Origin: Bacteroidota bacterium | GTDB lineage: Bacteria > Bacteroidota > Ignavibacteria > Kapaibacteriales > Kapaibacteriaceae | Length of the DNA: 6,003 nucleotides | Direction: 5' to 3' | Assembly: GCA_003488525.1 (NCBI GenBank) | Contig: DNLG01000117.1 | Span: 37,287 to 43,289, forward strand | In this document: piece by piece, positions 5,981-6,003 of the stretch | Layout of the letters: every line of letters starts with the position of its first letter | How positions within the stretch are numbered: the stretch's first letter is position 1 | Program-made: the position numbers and the translations under genes | Notes under the pieces: model-generated | Told to the model about the DNA's origin: nothing | Database searches by the model: none | What the model saw: the letters and a program-made list of their open reading frames with translations, nothing else

Positions 5981-6003
5981 TACTGGGTACTGGGTACTGG
6001 GTA
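5981..6003. repeat. Tandem heptamer repeat (TACTGGG)3+, cut by the window edge
   Basis: Three perfect TACTGGG units followed by TA begin 9 bp after the sigma factor stop and run off the end, so the true copy number is unknown. Heptameric tandem repeats of this kind are known as intergenic elements in several bacterial groups and change length by slippage. Seven is not a multiple of three, so copy-number change would shift frame if the tract were translated. Confidence 0.85.

Noticed and set aside
5968..6003. Start of an anti-sigma or other gene overlapping the sigma factor stop
   Set aside because: No Shine-Dalgarno is visible and the reading is mostly heptamer repeat; such repeats often create spurious open frames. 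Kept as a finding, not annotated as a gene.

Overview
The window is about 6 kb of compact bacterial chromosome. Coding DNA is moderately GC-rich and there is one conspicuously AT-rich gap. Good Shine-Dalgarno sequences precede several genes. The gene types (BrxA/BrxB-family bacilliredoxin with a CGC motif, a cytoplasmic TPR protein, an RlmI-type methyltransferase, an ECF sigma factor) and the heptameric tandem repeat at the right edge would fit the wider Bacteroidota/Chlorobi/Ignavibacteria-like group. That placement is only an impression; no marker gene here fixes the taxon.

Left edge (1-389, minus strand): the first ~130 residues of an IS200/RAYT-like (Y1, HUH) transposase whose 3' end lies outside the window. 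It keeps the HUH histidine pair, but phenylalanine stands where the family has its catalytic tyrosine. A 193-bp gap with a palindromic segment (519-554) separates it from the next gene.

Centre (583-4378, plus strand): five tightly packed genes that look like one operon. They are a cytoplasmic single-domain rhodanese, an exported single-domain rhodanese (1 bp later), a PUA-containing RlmI-type rRNA methyltransferase (11 bp later), a protein with twelve gapless 34-residue TPRs (20 bp later), and a bacilliredoxin (stop/start overlap). A long hairpin followed by a T-tract (4401-4463) probably ends the transcript. Three of the five products carry sulfur- or thiol-exchange cysteines, so the operon has a sulfur/thiol flavour. 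The methyltransferase and TPR protein may simply be co-transcribed.

Right (4379-6003): a 334-bp AT-rich gap holds the terminator and little else that is recognisable. Next come a minus-strand YgjP/DUF45-type zinc metallohydrolase and a divergent ECF sigma factor that begins with GTG. Their start codons are only about 26 bp apart. Immediately after the sigma factor the window ends inside a TACTGGG tandem repeat. One inverted copy of its 9-bp core also lies just upstream of the first rhodanese.

I see no RNA gene, CRISPR array or complete mobile element. No clearly new system is visible. The best leads are the tyrosine-less transposase relative, the paired rhodaneses with a bacilliredoxin, and the heptamer repeat.
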